This document shows, in pieces, positions 35,982 to 44,956 of a stretch of 64,000 bases of DNA. A program made the position numbers and the translations under genes. Each line of letters opens with the position of its first letter. The stretch's first letter is position 1. This DNA is from Limimaricola variabilis (GTDB lineage Bacteria; Pseudomonadota; Alphaproteobacteria; Rhodobacterales; Rhodobacteraceae), in assembly GCF_014195545.1 (NCBI RefSeq), contig NZ_JACIBX010000001.1, positions 454,463 through 518,462 on the forward strand. Direction: 5' to 3'. The notes beneath the pieces were generated by a model. It was not told the origin of the DNA and did no database searches. It was given only the letters and a program-made list of their open reading frames with translations.

Positions 35982-37403
35982 ATGCTCGACGCTCCTAGCT
36001 TGTCCGGCAGGTCCATCCTGCACGCGATCCCGGTGCCTGCGATCATCATGTCGACCAATCTTGAGATCATCGACGTCAATGCGGCGTTCGAGTCCGCCGT
36101 GGCGCGCCAGCGTGCCACATTGCTCGACCGCCCGCTGTTCGACGAGTTCCCGCCGCGCCCCGAAACCCCCAACCTCGAAGCGACGATCCGGGCATCGGTC
36201 GCGCGTGCGGTCGACACCCGGCAGACCGACGCGCTGGAGCCGGGACGGCACGACATCGTCATGTCGGATGGCGGCTTCGAGACCCGCTACTGGCGGCTCT
36301 CGCATTCCCCGGTGATCGAGGGGGGCGAGGTCACCTGCGTTCTGCAGCTGGTCGAGGACGTCACCGCCGAGGTGACGCGGCAGCTGCTTCTCGACGCGCG
36401 CGAGCGCACCGCCGAGGAAGGCGCCGCGCTGGCGTTCTGGGACCTGAACCTCGTGACCGGCAAGCTCGTCCGCTCGGGCGGCGTCGATTCCATGCACGGC
36501 TTTGCCCCCGGCGAGGTCGGAGAGGACATCGAGCCGTTCATCGAACGGGTCCATCCCGAGGATCGCGACCGGGTGCGGATGGAAGTGTTCTCCGCCGCCG
36601 AGCAGGGTCCGGGCCCGACCAATCTCGAGCACCGGCTGCTCCTGCCCGACGGCACGATCCGCTGGATCTCGGCGCGCGGCGAGATCCTGCCTGGCCCGGT
36701 GAATGGCGAGCCGCATCTGGTCGGCATGGTCGTCGACATCACCGAGTTTCGACAGAACGAGGAACGGCTGAAGACGGCGCTCGCCAACCAGAAGATCCTG
36801 CTCGACGAGGTCAATCACCGGGTCAAGAACTCGCTCCAGATGGTGGCGAGCCTGCTCAGCCTGGAAAGCGGCCGGGCCTCGCCCGAGACCCGCGAAAGGC
36901 TGATGTCCGCAAGCATCCGGGTCAACGCGATCGCCACCATTCATGCCAGCCTCTACCTCGATGGCGATGTGACCAGCGTGGCCGTCGACCAGCAACTGCG
37001 CGACCTGTGCGATCACGTCGCGGCCTCTTCGGGCTGCGACGTTCGCGGCATCACGATCGATCTCGACCTCGCGCCGATCCGACTGTGCCCGAACCAGGCG
37101 ATCAGCCTGTCGATCATCGTGAACGAGCTGATCACCAACGCCCTCAAGCACGCCTTCCCCGGGCGAGCCGAAGGGAAGGTGCAGGTGCGCCTGACGCGCG
37201 ACGGGAGCGCGGATGAACTCGTGCTGACGGTCACCGATGACGGCACCGGTCCGTCCGAGGCCGCAGGTGAACAGGCCGGGCGAAGCTCCGGCCTGGGCCA
37301 GCGGCTGATCCATATGTCGGCCCGCCAGATCGGCGGCCGGATCGAACAGTCAAGATCGCCGGAAGGGTGGCGCACCACCCTCCGTTTCCCGGTTCCGGGC
37401 TGA
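35982..37403 (+). CDS. PAS-domain sensor histidine kinase, HisKA_2 type
   Basis: A 473-residue soluble kinase with no membrane helix. An N-terminal PAS-like region (about 10-125), a second PAS/PAC region (about 140-260, ending EPHLVGMVVDITEFRQ) and the kinase core follow. The phosphoacceptor His is in LLDEVNHRVKNSLQMVASLL, the HisKA_2 form. The ATPase region has the N box NELITNALKHAF and G box DDGTGPS. Such kinases often act in general stress or light signalling in alphaproteobacteria. Eight bases separate it from a stand-alone receiver gene, the probable partner. Confidence 0.88.
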   Translation: MLDAPSLSGRSILHAIPVPAIIMSTNLEIIDVNAAFESAVARQRATLLDRPLFDEFPPRPETPNLEATIRASVARAVDTRQTDALEPGRHDIVMSDGGFETRYWRLSHSPVIEGGEVTCVLQLVEDVTAEVTRQLLLDARERTAEEGAALAFWDLNLVTGKLVRSGGVDSMHGFAPGEVGEDIEPFIERVHPEDRDRVRMEVFSAAEQGPGPTNLEHRLLLPDGTIRWISARGEILPGPVNGEPHLVGMVVDITEFRQNEERLKTALANQKILLDEVNHRVKNSLQMVASLLSLESGRASPETRERLMSASIRVNAIATIHASLYLDGDVTSVAVDQQLRDLCDHVAASSGCDVRGITIDLDLAPIRLCPNQAISLSIIVNELITNALKHAFPGRAEGKVQVRLTRDGSADELVLTVTDDGTGPSEAAGEQAGRSSGLGQRLIHMSARQIGGRIEQSRSPEGWRTTLRFPVPG

Positions 37404-37410
37404 GCCCGGT

Positions 37411-37779
37411 ATGCGCATCCTCATCGTCGAAGACGAGGTCTTCATCGCCCTCGACCTCGAAATGCAGATCCTGGACATGGGCTACGAGGTGGTGGGGATC
37501 GCCGCGACGAAGGAAACGGCGATCGAGATCGCCTGCGCGCAGGTCCCGGACCTCGCCCTCGTGGACCTGCATCTGGCGGGCCCCTCGAGCGGGGCGGAAG
37601 CGGCGGCCTTCCTGCGGGCCGAACTGGGCGTTCCGTCGATCATCGTCAGCGGCAGCCTGCACGAGTTGACGGAGCTGGACATCGCCTCCATCGCGCCGGT
37701 CTCCCTGCTGGGCAAGCCATTCAGCCCGGTGAAGCTGCAGGCCGCGATACGCGACGCAGACACCGGCCGCCATCGGTGA
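37411..37779 (+). CDS. Stand-alone response regulator receiver protein
   Basis: A 122-residue protein that is only a receiver domain. MRILIVEDEVFIALDLEMQIL gives the acidic patch, ALVDLHLAG the phosphoacceptor Asp (about residue 51) and LLGKPF the conserved Lys. It belongs to the small receiver type commonly next to HWE/HisKA_2 kinases. With no output domain it may act as a phosphate sink or bind a partner. It sits between two such kinases. Confidence 0.9.
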   Translation: MRILIVEDEVFIALDLEMQILDMGYEVVGIAATKETAIEIACAQVPDLALVDLHLAGPSSGAEAAAFLRAELGVPSIIVSGSLHELTELDIASIAPVSLLGKPFSPVKLQAAIRDADTGRHR

Positions 37780-37870
37780 CGATGCCGGACAAACCACTTC
37801 CGATGCCAAGCGTCTCGACTTGGCCGCAATACGAGGATAGCTCTGTTTTCATGGGTATTGGAGGGGCGCG

Positions 37871-39397
37871 GTGAAGCACTTGGAGTCCCTCTTCGATCGC
37901 GCGCTCGATGCCGTGGTCGGAATGGACGAAGCAGGTATGGTCGTCGCTTGGAACGGTGCGGCGGAGGAGATGTTCGGCTGGTCCCGCGCGGACGCGATGG
38001 GATCTTCGATGGGCGACCTGATCGTGCCGCCCCAGCATCGCGAAGGCCATGCGCGCGGACTGGAACGCTACAACCGCACAGGTGAAGGGCCGGTTCTCGA
38101 ACAGCGGGTCCGGATCACCGCCCTGCATCGTGACGGCGCCGAGTTTCCCATCGAACTGTCGATCTTCCCCATGCCCGGCGATGGCGGCGGACGGATCTTC
38201 TACGCTTTCATCCGCAGCATGGCCGCCGAAGAATCCGCGCGCCGCGCGCAGGAGTTGCGGGCCCGCGAGGGAGAGGCGCTGCTCGCCGTCGCGCAGAAGC
38301 TTCTGGACGACGTCTCGCTCGACGAGTTCACGCAGTTCTGCCTCGACAACGTCTGCGCCGTGTCCGGGATGGAGGCGGGGCATTTCCACGTCGTGCGCGG
38401 GCGTGGCCCCCATGCGTGCCTGCACCCCACCGGCATCTGGCACTTGGCGGACCCACGTTTCCAGCCGGTGGTCGAGGCCACGAGCGTGGTGCGGTTCGGC
38501 CTCGGAGAGGGCCTGCCGGGACGTGCCTGGCAGTCGGGTCAGCTGCAGTCGCTCGACGACCTCGCATCGTCCTGCCAGTTCGTCCGCCGCAGCGTGTTCG
38601 AGGAGGTCGGGTTGTCTCGCGCGGTCGCCCTGCCCGTCCGGCAAGGCGGGCAGATCCACGGCGTGCTCGAGTTCTTCGGGACCTCCAAGGCCCGTCTCGA
38701 TCCGGAGATCCTCCGGATGCTCGAGACCATCGGAAGCCAGATCGGCGTCGCGATCCGGCGCAAGGAGAACGCGGAGCACCGCGAGACGTTGCGCCGCGAG
38801 ATGAGCCACCGGGTGGGCAACAGCCTCTCGGTGCTGGCCTCGATCTATCGCAGCTGCTCGCGCGAGGCCCGGACCAAGGAAGAGCTGGACGAGGCATTCC
38901 TTGGGCGCCTCGTGGCGGTGGGTCAGGCCAATCGCCTGGCCGTCGAGGACGCCAGCGAGAGCGTGGCATTTCCGGCGCTGATCGAGGAGGCGATCAGCAT
39001 CCTCCCCGAGCGGAACAGGATCACCATCGAGGCGCCAGACATGACGGTCGACCGGGACAGCGTCATGCCGCTGGCGCTGATCCTGAACGAACTCGCCACC
39101 AACGCGCTCAAGCATGGCAGCTCCTGCGAGGACAGCCGTCTTGTCGTCGCGGCCCGCTTCGGCGAGGGGCGCGACGAACTGGTCCTGGAATGGCACGAGC
39201 ATCGCGCCGTCCCGTTGACCGTCCCGCCGCCGACGCCCGAGCGTGTCGGGTTCGGCACGAAACTCATGCAGCACATGGTCGAAGGCCGGTTGGGCGGCAG
39301 CTTCGAGCGGCGCCTCGACGAAACCGGCTTCTGCGTGGTGATGAAGCTGCCACGCGAGCGCATCGAGGCGCTGCCTGATACCGACCTGATGGCCTGA
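37871..39397 (+). CDS. PAS-GAF sensor histidine kinase, HWE/HisKA_2 type
   Basis: A 508-residue soluble kinase starting at GTG with GGAGG upstream. A PAS domain (about 8-125, VVGMDEAGMVVAWNGAAEEMFGW) is followed by a GAF domain (about 150-300, LDDVSLDEFTQFCLDNVC to IGVAIRRKENAEH) and the kinase core: the His is in REMSHRVGNSLSVLASIYRS and the N box in LNELATNALKHG. The G region is short, as in this subfamily. A GAF bilin or ligand pocket is possible, but no chromophore Cys motif is certain. The upstream receiver is a possible partner. Confidence 0.87.
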   Translation: MKHLESLFDRALDAVVGMDEAGMVVAWNGAAEEMFGWSRADAMGSSMGDLIVPPQHREGHARGLERYNRTGEGPVLEQRVRITALHRDGAEFPIELSIFPMPGDGGGRIFYAFIRSMAAEESARRAQELRAREGEALLAVAQKLLDDVSLDEFTQFCLDNVCAVSGMEAGHFHVVRGRGPHACLHPTGIWHLADPRFQPVVEATSVVRFGLGEGLPGRAWQSGQLQSLDDLASSCQFVRRSVFEEVGLSRAVALPVRQGGQIHGVLEFFGTSKARLDPEILRMLETIGSQIGVAIRRKENAEHRETLRREMSHRVGNSLSVLASIYRSCSREARTKEELDEAFLGRLVAVGQANRLAVEDASESVAFPALIEEAISILPERNRITIEAPDMTVDRDSVMPLALILNELATNALKHGSSCEDSRLVVAARFGEGRDELVLEWHEHRAVPLTVPPPTPERVGFGTKLMQHMVEGRLGGSFERRLDETGFCVVMKLPRERIEALPDTDLMA

Positions 39398-39496
39398 ACC
39401 CAGAAGCGGCGCCTGCTGGGACGGCGGCCTGCCGCAGGCGTGGGAGCACGCTCGGGGGCATTCTTGATCCGATGAAAGCCTACAGGCTCGGCCGGA

Positions 39497-40891
39497 TCAC
39501 ACATCCTCCGTGGTCGGCATGGTCAGGTGGACCCGCAACCCGCCATTCTTGCGATTGGCGAAGCGCAGCTCTCCGCCGTGGTCTTCCACGATCGCCTGCG
39601 CGATGGCGAGGCCGAGGCCATGGCCGCCCCCTTCGCGATCGGACCCGCTGACGCCCCCCTTCTTGAACGGCAGCAGCAGTCGCGGCAGGTCCCCTTCGGG
39701 GATGCCCGGTCCGCAATCCTCGATGATCACCTCCGCCAACCGGCCATTCCGGGCCACGACGACCTGGGCGGAGTGCCCGTATTTCACGGCGTTCTCGATG
39801 AGGTTAAGAATGGCGCGCTTCATCGCCACGCGCTTGCACCTGACGATGAGGCCGGTTTTGCAGTCGTAATCCACCGGTGCGCCGCAATCCGCGAGATCGT
39901 CGCAGATCGTGCTGACCAGCGCGCCCAAATCCACCTTCGAGCGGTGCTCCCCCTCATGCGAGGCATGCGCATAGGCCAGGAAGCCGCCGATCGAGGTGTT
40001 CATGTCGTCGATCGTGCCGAGGATCCTGGTCTGGTCTTCGCTCGCGGGCATCGCTTCGACGCGAAGCCGGATCTGGGTCAGCGGCGTGCGCAGATCGTGC
40101 GATATCGCCGCCAGCATTCCGGTCCGGCTCTGGATCAGCTGACGAAGCCGCGCCTGCATTCGGTTGAAAGCACGGGCCGCCTGCGACACCTCCTGCGGCC
40201 CCGAGACCGGCAAGGGCGAGCTGGATAGGTCCTGGCCCAGCGCCTCGGCGGCCTGGGCAAATCGCGCGAGCGGCCGCGTGACCCGCCCCACGAGCCAGAA
40301 GGCGACGAGGGCAATTCCGATCACTGCGGAAATTAGGTTGGCCATGAGCAGCCCCGGCGACAGCGGCACCGGGGTGCTGAAGGTCCCGAGGAAGTTGATC
40401 CATTCCTCCGGCCCGTGCCGAATGGAAACGAGGAGGCCGGGGCCATCCTGCGGCAGATCGATCGCCGCCGCCGGCGAGCCGAGGCGGTTGGTGGGATCGA
40501 ACTCCGGCGGGCTGATCGCGTCCGAGACCCGCTCCAGCATGCGCACCTGCATCTCGTTGTCCGCGATCCGGGGCACCTGTGTGCGCAGATAGGCAAGCAC
40601 GCCGCTCTCCTCCTCGGACATCTCTGCCTGAACCGGAGGCGAGGCAGTGCTGGTCCAGACCCGGAAAGCACGGCTATCGGAGAGCTGTACGACCTCGCCG
40701 CGCCAGGAGGGCGGAAGGTCGCGCAGCAGCCGGCTGATGCCGGCGGCCCGCTCGGCGAGATCGACGGCCTCGGTCAGCTCCAGCGCACCCTGCCGGTCGA
40801 CGTGATAGAAGGCGTAGCCGACCAGATGCGACAACACGAAGCTGGCCACGATGATGGCTGTGGTCTGCGCGCGCATGCTGCGCCAGTTCAT
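39497..40891 (-). CDS. EnvZ-like membrane sensor histidine kinase
   Basis: A 464-residue kinase with two membrane helices (about 10-30 and 185-205) around a periplasmic region of about 150 residues, then HAMP (about 205-260), a HisKA segment with the His in LAAISHDLRTPLTQIRL and an ATPase domain (N box ILNLIENAVKYG, G1 EDCGPGIPEGD, G2 GGHGLGLAIAQ). It overlaps the upstream OmpR-like gene by four bases, so the two form a pair. The pattern is EnvZ-like; the signal is unknown. Confidence 0.92.
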   Translation of the reverse strand: MNWRSMRAQTTAIIVASFVLSHLVGYAFYHVDRQGALELTEAVDLAERAAGISRLLRDLPPSWRGEVVQLSDSRAFRVWTSTASPPVQAEMSEEESGVLAYLRTQVPRIADNEMQVRMLERVSDAISPPEFDPTNRLGSPAAAIDLPQDGPGLLVSIRHGPEEWINFLGTFSTPVPLSPGLLMANLISAVIGIALVAFWLVGRVTRPLARFAQAAEALGQDLSSSPLPVSGPQEVSQAARAFNRMQARLRQLIQSRTGMLAAISHDLRTPLTQIRLRVEAMPASEDQTRILGTIDDMNTSIGGFLAYAHASHEGEHRSKVDLGALVSTICDDLADCGAPVDYDCKTGLIVRCKRVAMKRAILNLIENAVKYGHSAQVVVARNGRLAEVIIEDCGPGIPEGDLPRLLLPFKKGGVSGSDREGGGHGLGLAIAQAIVEDHGGELRFANRKNGGLRVHLTMPTTEDV

Positions 40892-41610
40892 GAAAGCACG
40901 TCCGGTGTGAACAGGTAGCCGTCGCCCCAGATCGTCTTGATGATCCGGGGTGATTTCGGATCGTCACCCAGCTTCTTGCGCAGCCGGCTGACCTGAATGT
41001 CGATGCTCCGATCCGAGATGATGGCCGACCGGCCGCGCGTGGCGTCGAGCAGCTTCTCGCGCGACAGCGTAACCTGCGGCCAGGTCAGGAGGGCCAGGAG
41101 CAGCTCGTATTCCGCGCCGCTCAGCAGCACGATCACATCGTCATCCGAGATGAGCTCCCGCTTCGCGGTATCCAGCCGCCAGCCTTCGAAGCGGATGAAG
41201 CGGTCGGGACGCGGGCTGTCGCTCGGGCCGGCCGGAGAGGTGCGCCGCATCACGGCCTTGATGCGCGCGAGGAGTTCGCGGCCATGAAACGGCTTGGGCA
41301 GGTAATCGTCGGCGCCCATCTCGAGGCCCAGAACCCGGTCGAAATCGTCGCCCTTCGCGGTGAGCATGATGATCGGGGTGAGGTCGCCCTCCCCGCGCAG
41401 CGCCCGGCAGAAACTGAGCCCATCCTCCCCCGGCAGCATCAGGTCGAGTACGATGAGGGAGACCGTGCGATCCGCCAGCCGCGTCCTGGCCTGGGCGGTA
41501 TCCGGCGCCTCGCTGACCCGGTAGCCCTCACGGGACAGCACCTGCCCCACGAGCTGACGGATCTCGGCGTCGTCGTCCACGACGAGGATGTTTGAAGCGG
41601 CGGTGGTCAT
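40888..41610 (-). CDS. OmpR-family response regulator
   Basis: A 240-residue regulator. Receiver domain (1-120): ILVVDDDAEIRQLV, phosphoacceptor Asp in LIVLDLMLPGEDG and LPKPF. DNA-binding winged helix (140-238): FEGWRLDTAKRELIS, then LTWPQVTLSREKLLD and the wing ISDRSIDIQVSRLRKKLGDD. The start at 41610 (MTTAASNILVVDDD) avoids a 39-residue arginine-rich extension. It precedes and overlaps its kinase gene and is divergent from a hypothetical gene at 41810. Confidence 0.94.
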   Translation of the reverse strand: MTTAASNILVVDDDAEIRQLVGQVLSREGYRVSEAPDTAQARTRLADRTVSLIVLDLMLPGEDGLSFCRALRGEGDLTPIIMLTAKGDDFDRVLGLEMGADDYLPKPFHGRELLARIKAVMRRTSPAGPSDSPRPDRFIRFEGWRLDTAKRELISDDDVIVLLSGAEYELLLALLTWPQVTLSREKLLDATRGRSAIISDRSIDIQVSRLRKKLGDDPKSPRIIKTIWGDGYLFTPDVLS

Positions 41611-41809
41611 GAGTCGCGTGCCTGGGAAGAGGGATTCTCCTTCATGCCCATTAGCAGATCTCCGGCGCCGCCCTCGTTCAATTCCACGAACTCGGCGGCG
41701 GGAAACGCTGCCGACACATCTTGTCACAATTCGCCACGATGAGGCGGAAGTTCCCGACGTCGGCTGTCCTATTCAAGTCCAGACCGCTTCGGGAACGAGA
41801 GGCAGACAC

Positions 41810-42217
41810 ATGCAGCAGATGGTACGTACCACCAAACCATCGACTTCATACATCTCCCGTGCCTCGGGCGGCCGCACCAGATCCCTGGACCTGCCTCAGG
41901 CGGGTGCAGGGGCAAACCGGAGAGACGCGCCGGACATCCCGCAGGATACACCCTGTCAGGCGCCCTGCAGGCCCGACCCGTCCTCCGTCGCTGTCGGTCG
42001 TGCCGTGCCACGTCCCCGCCAGGGGTCGGAGTCCGACCTGGCCGACCGACTGCGCCGCGTCCAGCAGCGCCAGCAGGCACGCTTCGCCGCGTTGCCCTCA
42101 TCGATGAAGGAGGATTTTCACATACTCATGTGGCACCAGCACCGGCTCCGCGCCAACCAGGCCGCGCATGATGCAGCCCTTGCCCGCCTGAAGCGCTCTG
42201 CTGCGCCACAATCCTGA
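41810..42217 (+). CDS. Hypothetical protein, basic and Gln-rich
   Basis: An open frame of 135 residues, starting MQQMVRTTKPSTS. The first 85 residues are Pro/Arg/Ser-rich and look disordered. The last 50 form a likely helical region (DLADRLRRVQQRQQARFAALPS, KEDFHILMWHQHRLRANQAAHDAAL). No family is recognised. A longer open frame upstream to 41588 overlaps the OmpR-like gene and is not supported. A strong terminator follows, which suggests a transcript ends here. It is divergent from the two-component pair. Confidence 0.5.
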   Translation: MQQMVRTTKPSTSYISRASGGRTRSLDLPQAGAGANRRDAPDIPQDTPCQAPCRPDPSSVAVGRAVPRPRQGSESDLADRLRRVQQRQQARFAALPSSMKEDFHILMWHQHRLRANQAAHDAALARLKRSAAPQS

Positions 42218-42246
42218 CGACCGCCTGTCAACTGCCTACCGCCTTC

Positions 42247-42286
42247 GGCGGACCAAGGCCTGTCCCGCCTTGGTCCGCCTTTTTTT
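42247..42286 (+). terminator. Strong intrinsic terminator
   Basis: GGCGGACCAAGGC pairs with GCCTTGGTCCGCC around a seven-base loop and runs into seven T residues. It ends the transcript of the hypothetical gene just before a new gene starts at 42299. Confidence 0.93.
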
Positions 42287-42298
42287 CGAGAACCATCC

Positions 42299-42904
42299 AT
42301 GACCATCGCGCCCCGTAGCCTGCTAAGAACCATCGTTCCCCAAATCACCTGGGCCCAGAGCCTTCTCGGCAAGGTCCGCGCCTTCAAGGAGCCGGAACAT
42401 GCCGGCGCTTTGGATGCGCAACTCCAATCGCCGACCCACGAGCTTCTCGCCACCCTGCGCTCCGGCCATTCCATCTCGGCAGGCCTGCGGCGGATCGGAG
42501 GGCAGCACCTGCCCTATTACCGCGTCTGGGTGGACACCTCAGCGCCAATCACGCGCTTTCGAATACTCGAAGCCAATCCGGCCCTGCTGAGATGGGTCGG
42601 GCAGAGCGACACCGGCTTCGATGTCCTGCAACTCCCTCTTTCGGGATTTCAATATCACTGGCGCAGCGACCTCGCCCGGGTGCAGGAGGGGAAGGTCGCG
42701 CTGGTCAGCCAGACCCATCTTGTCAGAAGCGGTGTCGATCTGGAGGTCGACCATGTCGCCTCCCCCATGTCCCGCCGCGAGCAGGGTCCGGTGATCGAAG
42801 GCTGCCTGGTCCTGCCCTCGGCCGACGGGGCCGACATGATACCCCCGGTCTGGGAGAAGGTCCTGATCGCCCGGCGGCTGACGCCCTGCCGGTTGCTGTC
42901 CTAG
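42299..42904 (+). CDS. PAS-like domain hypothetical protein
   Basis: A 201-residue protein without membrane helices. Residues about 80-190 look like a PAS fold (FRILEANPALLRWVGQSD, then FDVLQLPLSGFQYHWRSDLARVQEG and VIEGCLVLPSA), while the N-terminal third is helical. No kinase or DNA-binding part follows. Family unknown. It begins only 13 bases after the T run of a strong terminator, with no good ribosome site, so its promoter must overlap that terminator or it depends on read-through; a true start inside the frame is possible. Confidence 0.6.
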   Translation: MTIAPRSLLRTIVPQITWAQSLLGKVRAFKEPEHAGALDAQLQSPTHELLATLRSGHSISAGLRRIGGQHLPYYRVWVDTSAPITRFRILEANPALLRWVGQSDTGFDVLQLPLSGFQYHWRSDLARVQEGKVALVSQTHLVRSGVDLEVDHVASPMSRREQGPVIEGCLVLPSADGADMIPPVWEKVLIARRLTPCRLLS

Positions 42905-42981
42905 ATTTCGCCGGGCCGTCCGGCGCCGAGACGTGACCCTGCGGGATTGCAGCTTCGCGCACGCTGGGAGGCGGGCCGTCG

Positions 42982-43905
42982 CTACTTTCCGGCCTCGGCA
43001 ATGATCCAGTCCCGAAACGCCGCGACCTCTGGCCGCTGCGCCGCGACGCGATCGAGCACGAGGTGATGGTGGAGATCCGAAACCGTGATCTCCTCGACCG
43101 GCCGAACGAGCCGTCCGGCTGTGAGATCATCGGCGACAAGAGAGGATCGTACGAGAGCAAAGCCCTGCCCCGCGCGGCAGGCATCCATCATCTCCGCAAA
43201 GGAGTCGAACTCCCCACCGGTCGGATCCGCGAGATGCTGCCTGATCCAAGGCTCGCCGGCGGCGGGTTCGCCAAAGATCTGGACCAACCAACGCTCCCAA
43301 TCGAGAACCGTGTGACGCCCGCCCCTGTAGCGTAGCAAGGGGGCGGCTCCGAAGGCCTTTGTCGCGGGGAGCCGGTCCGCGAGCGCGGGGGCGCAGACCG
43401 CGAACTCCTCCTCGAGCCCCAGACGCCGGCTGTCGAGGTCCGGGCTCCCGCCGCCGAGCCAGATGGCGATATCCGCTTCTCCGGCACGCAGATCCGCGCG
43501 CCGGTAATCCATCGTCAGGCTGACGCCGATTCCGGGATGGGCCTTGAGGAACCGCTCGAGCCGCGGCGCCAGCCACTGCGTGCCGAATTCGGGCGTGCTT
43601 TGGACCACGAGCCGCCCGGTCATCCCCGCCCGGCGCGCCGTGGCAAAGCCATCGCGCAGGAGCGCCAGACCGCCCTCGACCGAGGGCAGCAGCGCCTGAC
43701 CGAGCGGCGTAAGCGAAGCACCTGAGCGGCTTCGGACCAGGACCGGCTGCCCGACGAAGGCCTCGAGCTGCGCGATCTGGTGACTGACGGCGGTCTGCGT
43801 CAGGCCCAGCGCCTCGGCCGCCCGGGTGAAATTCCGCAGCTCCGCCACCGCCGCAAAGACGCGGAGGCAGGTCATCGAAGGAAGCGCCGTGGATTCGAGC
43901 ATCAT
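42982..43905 (-). CDS. LysR-family regulator, GcvA-like
   Basis: A 307-residue LysR protein with the GcvA/AmpR-type N-terminus LPSMTCLRVFAAVAELRNFT and helix AEALGLTQTAVSHQIAQLEAF. The effector domain starts near residue 95 (GRLVVQSTPEFGTQWLAPRL). Its gene is divergent from a small DUF1127-like gene across 99 bases carrying a dyad, making that gene a likely target. The effector is unknown. The start could be either of two Met codons at 43905. Confidence 0.9.
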   Translation of the reverse strand: MMLESTALPSMTCLRVFAAVAELRNFTRAAEALGLTQTAVSHQIAQLEAFVGQPVLVRSRSGASLTPLGQALLPSVEGGLALLRDGFATARRAGMTGRLVVQSTPEFGTQWLAPRLERFLKAHPGIGVSLTMDYRRADLRAGEADIAIWLGGGSPDLDSRRLGLEEEFAVCAPALADRLPATKAFGAAPLLRYRGGRHTVLDWERWLVQIFGEPAAGEPWIRQHLADPTGGEFDSFAEMMDACRAGQGFALVRSSLVADDLTAGRLVRPVEEITVSDLHHHLVLDRVAAQRPEVAAFRDWIIAEAGK

Positions 43906-43918
43906 GAGCAGTATTGAT

Positions 43919-43938
43919 GGATACCATGTCGTCTATCC
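43919..43938. promoter_or_regulatory. Candidate LysR operator
   Basis: GGATA and TATCC flank ten bases, close to the LysR start in the divergent gap, consistent with an autoregulatory LysR site. Confidence 0.4.
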
Positions 43939-44004
43939 GTTTCACTCAAGCGCAGGGCATATCGATGATCAAGCCGAAGAATGGATCATCAGAGGAATAC
44001 TTCC

Positions 44005-44142
44005 ATGTTCGGGATCATGTTTCGTATCATTCGACACAACAGGCGCAGCCCTTCCTGCAACGCGCATCTGCGGCGCGACATCGGCCTGCCTGAGGATCTG
44101 CATGAGGATTTCGAATGGAGATACCCTCTTTTGCTCAGATGA
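44005..44142 (+). CDS. 45-residue DUF1127-like protein
   Basis: A short open frame with an AGAGGA ribosome site 9 bases upstream. The protein begins MFGIMFRIIRHNRR and ends HLRRDIGLPEDLHEDFEWRY plus a short tail. The RRDIGL core is the hallmark of DUF1127 (YjiS-like) proteins, which in alphaproteobacteria include small proteins linked to RNA turnover and phosphate or stress responses. Most are 45-75 residues, so the size fits. It is divergent from a GcvA-like LysR gene. Confidence 0.6.
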   Translation: MFGIMFRIIRHNRRSPSCNAHLRRDIGLPEDLHEDFEWRYPLLLR

Positions 44143-44217
44143 ATGGCGGCGGTGACGTCATCGGGGTCGGATCGCGCGACAGACCCGAATGCGATGGCAA
44201 GGACGCAATGACCGGAC

Positions 44218-44931
44218 TCACTGCCTAGCCTGAACGGCCCCCGTTACCTGTGGCGCGTTGGCACGGACCGATGCGCCGTTCCGCCCGGTGATCGCGGGCG
44301 CCTCGCGAATGAGCGCCGGATCGGTCAGCGCTGCCACCATGAACAGCGCGAAATCGGTGCGCCGGGTCAGGTTGCTCGCGAGGATCGGGTCGCCCACATG
44401 GCGGGCCCAGACCGGCAGGCCTTCGCTCTCGCCCTCCTCCAGATCGGAGCCGCGCACCACGGTCCAGTCGCGGCTCGACGCGAAGACGAGATCCGTCGCG
44501 CGGACCTGGTCGTCGAGATCGACGAGCCGCAGCGCCCTCAGTATCGGGCCACCGATCGCGACGATGGCGCGGATCTTCCAGCCGTAGCGATCCCTGCCGT
44601 CGCGGCTGATGTGCCAGCCGCAGGAGAAGACCAGCCGCGCCGCGGGCGGGGCGAGGTCGAGCACGGCGCGCGCGGTGCCCGAGGCGTAGTCCTGCACCCC
44701 CCAGGGCGCGAGGACCACCAGCACGCCGTCGCAGCCTTCGGTGGCCTTGGCGATCACCGCCCGATCGTCGGTGCGGCCGGGATGGATGGTGATGCGGCCC
44801 GCGAACCGGTCGAGCTTGCCGACGCTTTCGGGGCGGCAGACGCCGTTCACCTCGTATCCGCGAGCGAGCGCGTGTTCGACCATGTATTGCCCGAGCTTGC
44901 CCGAAATGCCGACGATGCAGATGCGCTTCAT
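44218..44931 (-). CDS. NAD(P)-binding Rossmann-fold protein
   Basis: A 237-residue protein of the NAD(P)H-binding (NmrA/atypical short-chain dehydrogenase) group. MKRICIVGISGKLGQYMVEHAL gives the glycine-rich motif GxxGxxG-like (GISGKLG), and GVLVVLAPWGVQ and WTVVRGSDLEEGES match the NAD(P)H-binding family. No Tyr-x-x-x-Lys site is evident, so it may be a redox sensor or epimerase-like enzyme. The start at 44931 is set by the Rossmann motif. The DUF4386 gene lies 25 bases upstream on the same strand, so the two are one unit. Confidence 0.83.
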   Translation of the reverse strand: MKRICIVGISGKLGQYMVEHALARGYEVNGVCRPESVGKLDRFAGRITIHPGRTDDRAVIAKATEGCDGVLVVLAPWGVQDYASGTARAVLDLAPPAARLVFSCGWHISRDGRDRYGWKIRAIVAIGGPILRALRLVDLDDQVRATDLVFASSRDWTVVRGSDLEEGESEGLPVWARHVGDPILASNLTRRTDFALFMVAALTDPALIREAPAITGRNGASVRANAPQVTGAVQARQ

Positions 44932-44956
44932 GAGAGGTCTCCTTGAGGTGTGGGGA

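Noticed and set aside
41588-41809. Upstream extension of the hypothetical gene at 41810
   Set aside because: It overlaps the OmpR-like gene and is Arg/Pro-rich without a ribosome site.
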